Shown piece by piece: positions 6,297-7,027 of a stretch of 7,027 nucleotides of DNA. The translations under genes were made by a program, and so were the position numbers. This DNA is from an uncultured Halieaceae bacterium. Its GTDB lineage: Bacteria > Pseudomonadota > Gammaproteobacteria > Pseudomonadales > Halieaceae. The notes under the pieces are model-generated. The model saw only the letters and a program-made list of their open reading frames with translations. It made no database searches and was not told the origin of the DNA. Positions within the stretch are counted from its first letter, which is position 1, and each line of letters starts with the position of its first letter. The stretch spans positions 1 through 7,027 of the forward strand of contig CAJXZI010000102.1 in assembly GCA_913063005.1 (NCBI GenBank), read 5' to 3'.

Positions 6297-7027
6297 GCGG
6301 CAACCTCCCCCGTGATCCCTTCAAGAAGGTCTTCAAGGTCTTCACCGGCACGCCGTAGCGCCTCCAGCTGTTCCTCGTCGGCTCCCCAATAGTCTCTTTC
6401 TTGTGCTTCGATGAGTCTGTTAGCGACACGTGACGCTGCCACCGGATTGAGCTCGGCCAACCGACGTCTCATGTCTTCATCGAGAATGAATGTTTCTGAA
6501 ACTTGCTTGTAAACCCAAGGGGATACACCGCCTGCGGTCGCAGACCACCCCATGGTATTGGTCAGATGCGCTTCTATCTGTCGCACACCCTCGTACCCGT
6601 GATCGAGCATAGACTCGTACCACTTGGGATTTAAAAGCCGAGTCCGCGTTTCGAGCGCAACCTGCTCGTCCAACGTCCTGACTTTACCGTCACCACCGCC
6701 TGTGTGGTCGGCAATATAAACGGGCACTGCATCACCCTTGGCGCGTTGAACGGCGCTGCTGATTCCACCTAGGGTGTCAAAATAGTGGTCAACCGTTGTG
6801 ATGCCCAGCTCGACGGAATCGAGATTCTGGTAGGCGAGATCAACGTTCCCAAGTACGTTGTTGAGCAGCTCGGTTTGCTGCGATACCGCACCGGATCGCC
6901 CATAGGCGAAGCCTTTACGATTGGTGTAAGTGTCGGCAAATTGAGACTCATCATCCCAACGTCCCGAGTCCACGAGTAGATTTACGTTTGAGCCATAGGC
7001 ACCCTCCGAGTTACTAAACACTCTGAG
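6293..7027 (-). CDS. bchH: BchH, magnesium chelatase subunit H, C-terminal part
   Basis: The frame is open to the right edge of the window, so the visible 244 residues are only the C-terminal end of a protein that is normally about 1200-1300 residues. BchH binds protoporphyrin IX and, with the BchI-BchD ATPase complex, inserts magnesium as the first committed step to bacteriochlorophyll. The piece opens with RVFSNSEGAYGSNVN, the conserved FSN..G.YG..VN block, followed by FAYGRSG (40-46), TTVDHYFDTLGGIS (77-90), YIADHTGGG (104-112) and a C-terminal region with MGWSATAGGV (159-168) and RDYWGAD (211-217). A GTG at 7021 is an internal valine codon, not a start, since the conserved block begins before it. 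The gene ends in a four-base ATGA overlap with bchL. Confidence 0.96.
   Translation of the reverse strand, partial: LRVFSNSEGAYGSNVNLLVDSGRWDDESQFADTYTNRKGFAYGRSGAVSQQTELLNNVLGNVDLAYQNLDSVELGITTVDHYFDTLGGISSAVQRAKGDAVPVYIADHTGGGDGKVRTLDEQVALETRTRLLNPKWYESMLDHGYEGVRQIEAHLTNTMGWSATAGGVSPWVYKQVSETFILDEDMRRRLAELNPVAASRVANRLIEAQERDYWGADEEQLEALRRAGEDLEDLLEGITGEVAA
6304..6308 (-). promoter_or_regulatory. ribosome binding site of bchL
   Basis: A GGAGG preceded by more G residues lies seven bases before the bchL ATG, inside the last codons of bchH. It supports the ATG at 6296 and suggests independent ribosome loading in addition to stop-start coupling at the ATGA overlap. Confidence 0.8.

Noticed and set aside
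7019..7021. GTG as a possible start of a separate 242-residue gene.
   Set aside because: The frame continues upstream to the window edge, and the conserved BchH block begins before this codon, so it is an internal valine.

Overview
The window is part of a photosynthesis gene cluster of an anoxygenic phototrophic purple bacterium. All nine recognisable genes are on the minus strand, so transcription runs from the high-coordinate end to the low-coordinate end. The set covers bacteriochlorophyll synthesis together with the type II reaction-centre H subunit and its assembly factors. That points to a proteobacterium with a quinone-type reaction centre rather than a green sulfur bacterium or a cyanobacterium. 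Base composition looks close to balanced by eye. With the gene order and the neighbouring hemN-like gene, this makes an aerobic phototroph of the marine gammaproteobacterial OM60/NOR5 type a reasonable guess, but a beta- or alphaproteobacterium is not excluded.

The order along the transcript is: bchH (3' end only, 7027-6293), bchL (6296-5391), bchM (5391-4687), lhaA (4693-3263), puhA (3238-2480), puhB (2483-1863), puhC (1829-1347) and puhE (1347-568). This is the widely conserved bchHLM-lhaA-puhABC...puhE superoperon. Six of the seven junctions are either overlaps of 1 to 7 bases or a gap of only 24 bases. The single wider gap inside the run is 33 bases between puhB and puhC. A non-coding gap of 198 bases (370-567) separates puhE from the start of a hemN-like radical SAM gene (369-1), which runs off the left edge.

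The genes work together as follows. HemN, if it is the coproporphyrinogen dehydrogenase it resembles, feeds protoporphyrinogen to the tetrapyrrole pathway. BchH is the porphyrin-binding subunit of magnesium chelatase. BchM methylates Mg-protoporphyrin. BchL is the reductant subunit of the dark-operative protochlorophyllide reductase. The finished pigment is placed into the photosynthetic core with help from LhaA (LH1 assembly) and PuhB, PuhC and PuhE (reaction-centre and LH1 assembly factors), and PuhA is the H subunit of the reaction centre. The cyclase gene acsF, which in several purple bacteria lies between puhC and puhE, is not at that place here.

I saw no mobile element, tRNA, rRNA, CRISPR array or convincing terminator. 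The system is a known one. The points worth a second look are small: an unusual cluster motif in the HemN-like protein, the puhC-puhE junction without acsF, the hairpin, G-run and overlapping start codons in front of puhC, and a weak FNR-like site in front of hemN.
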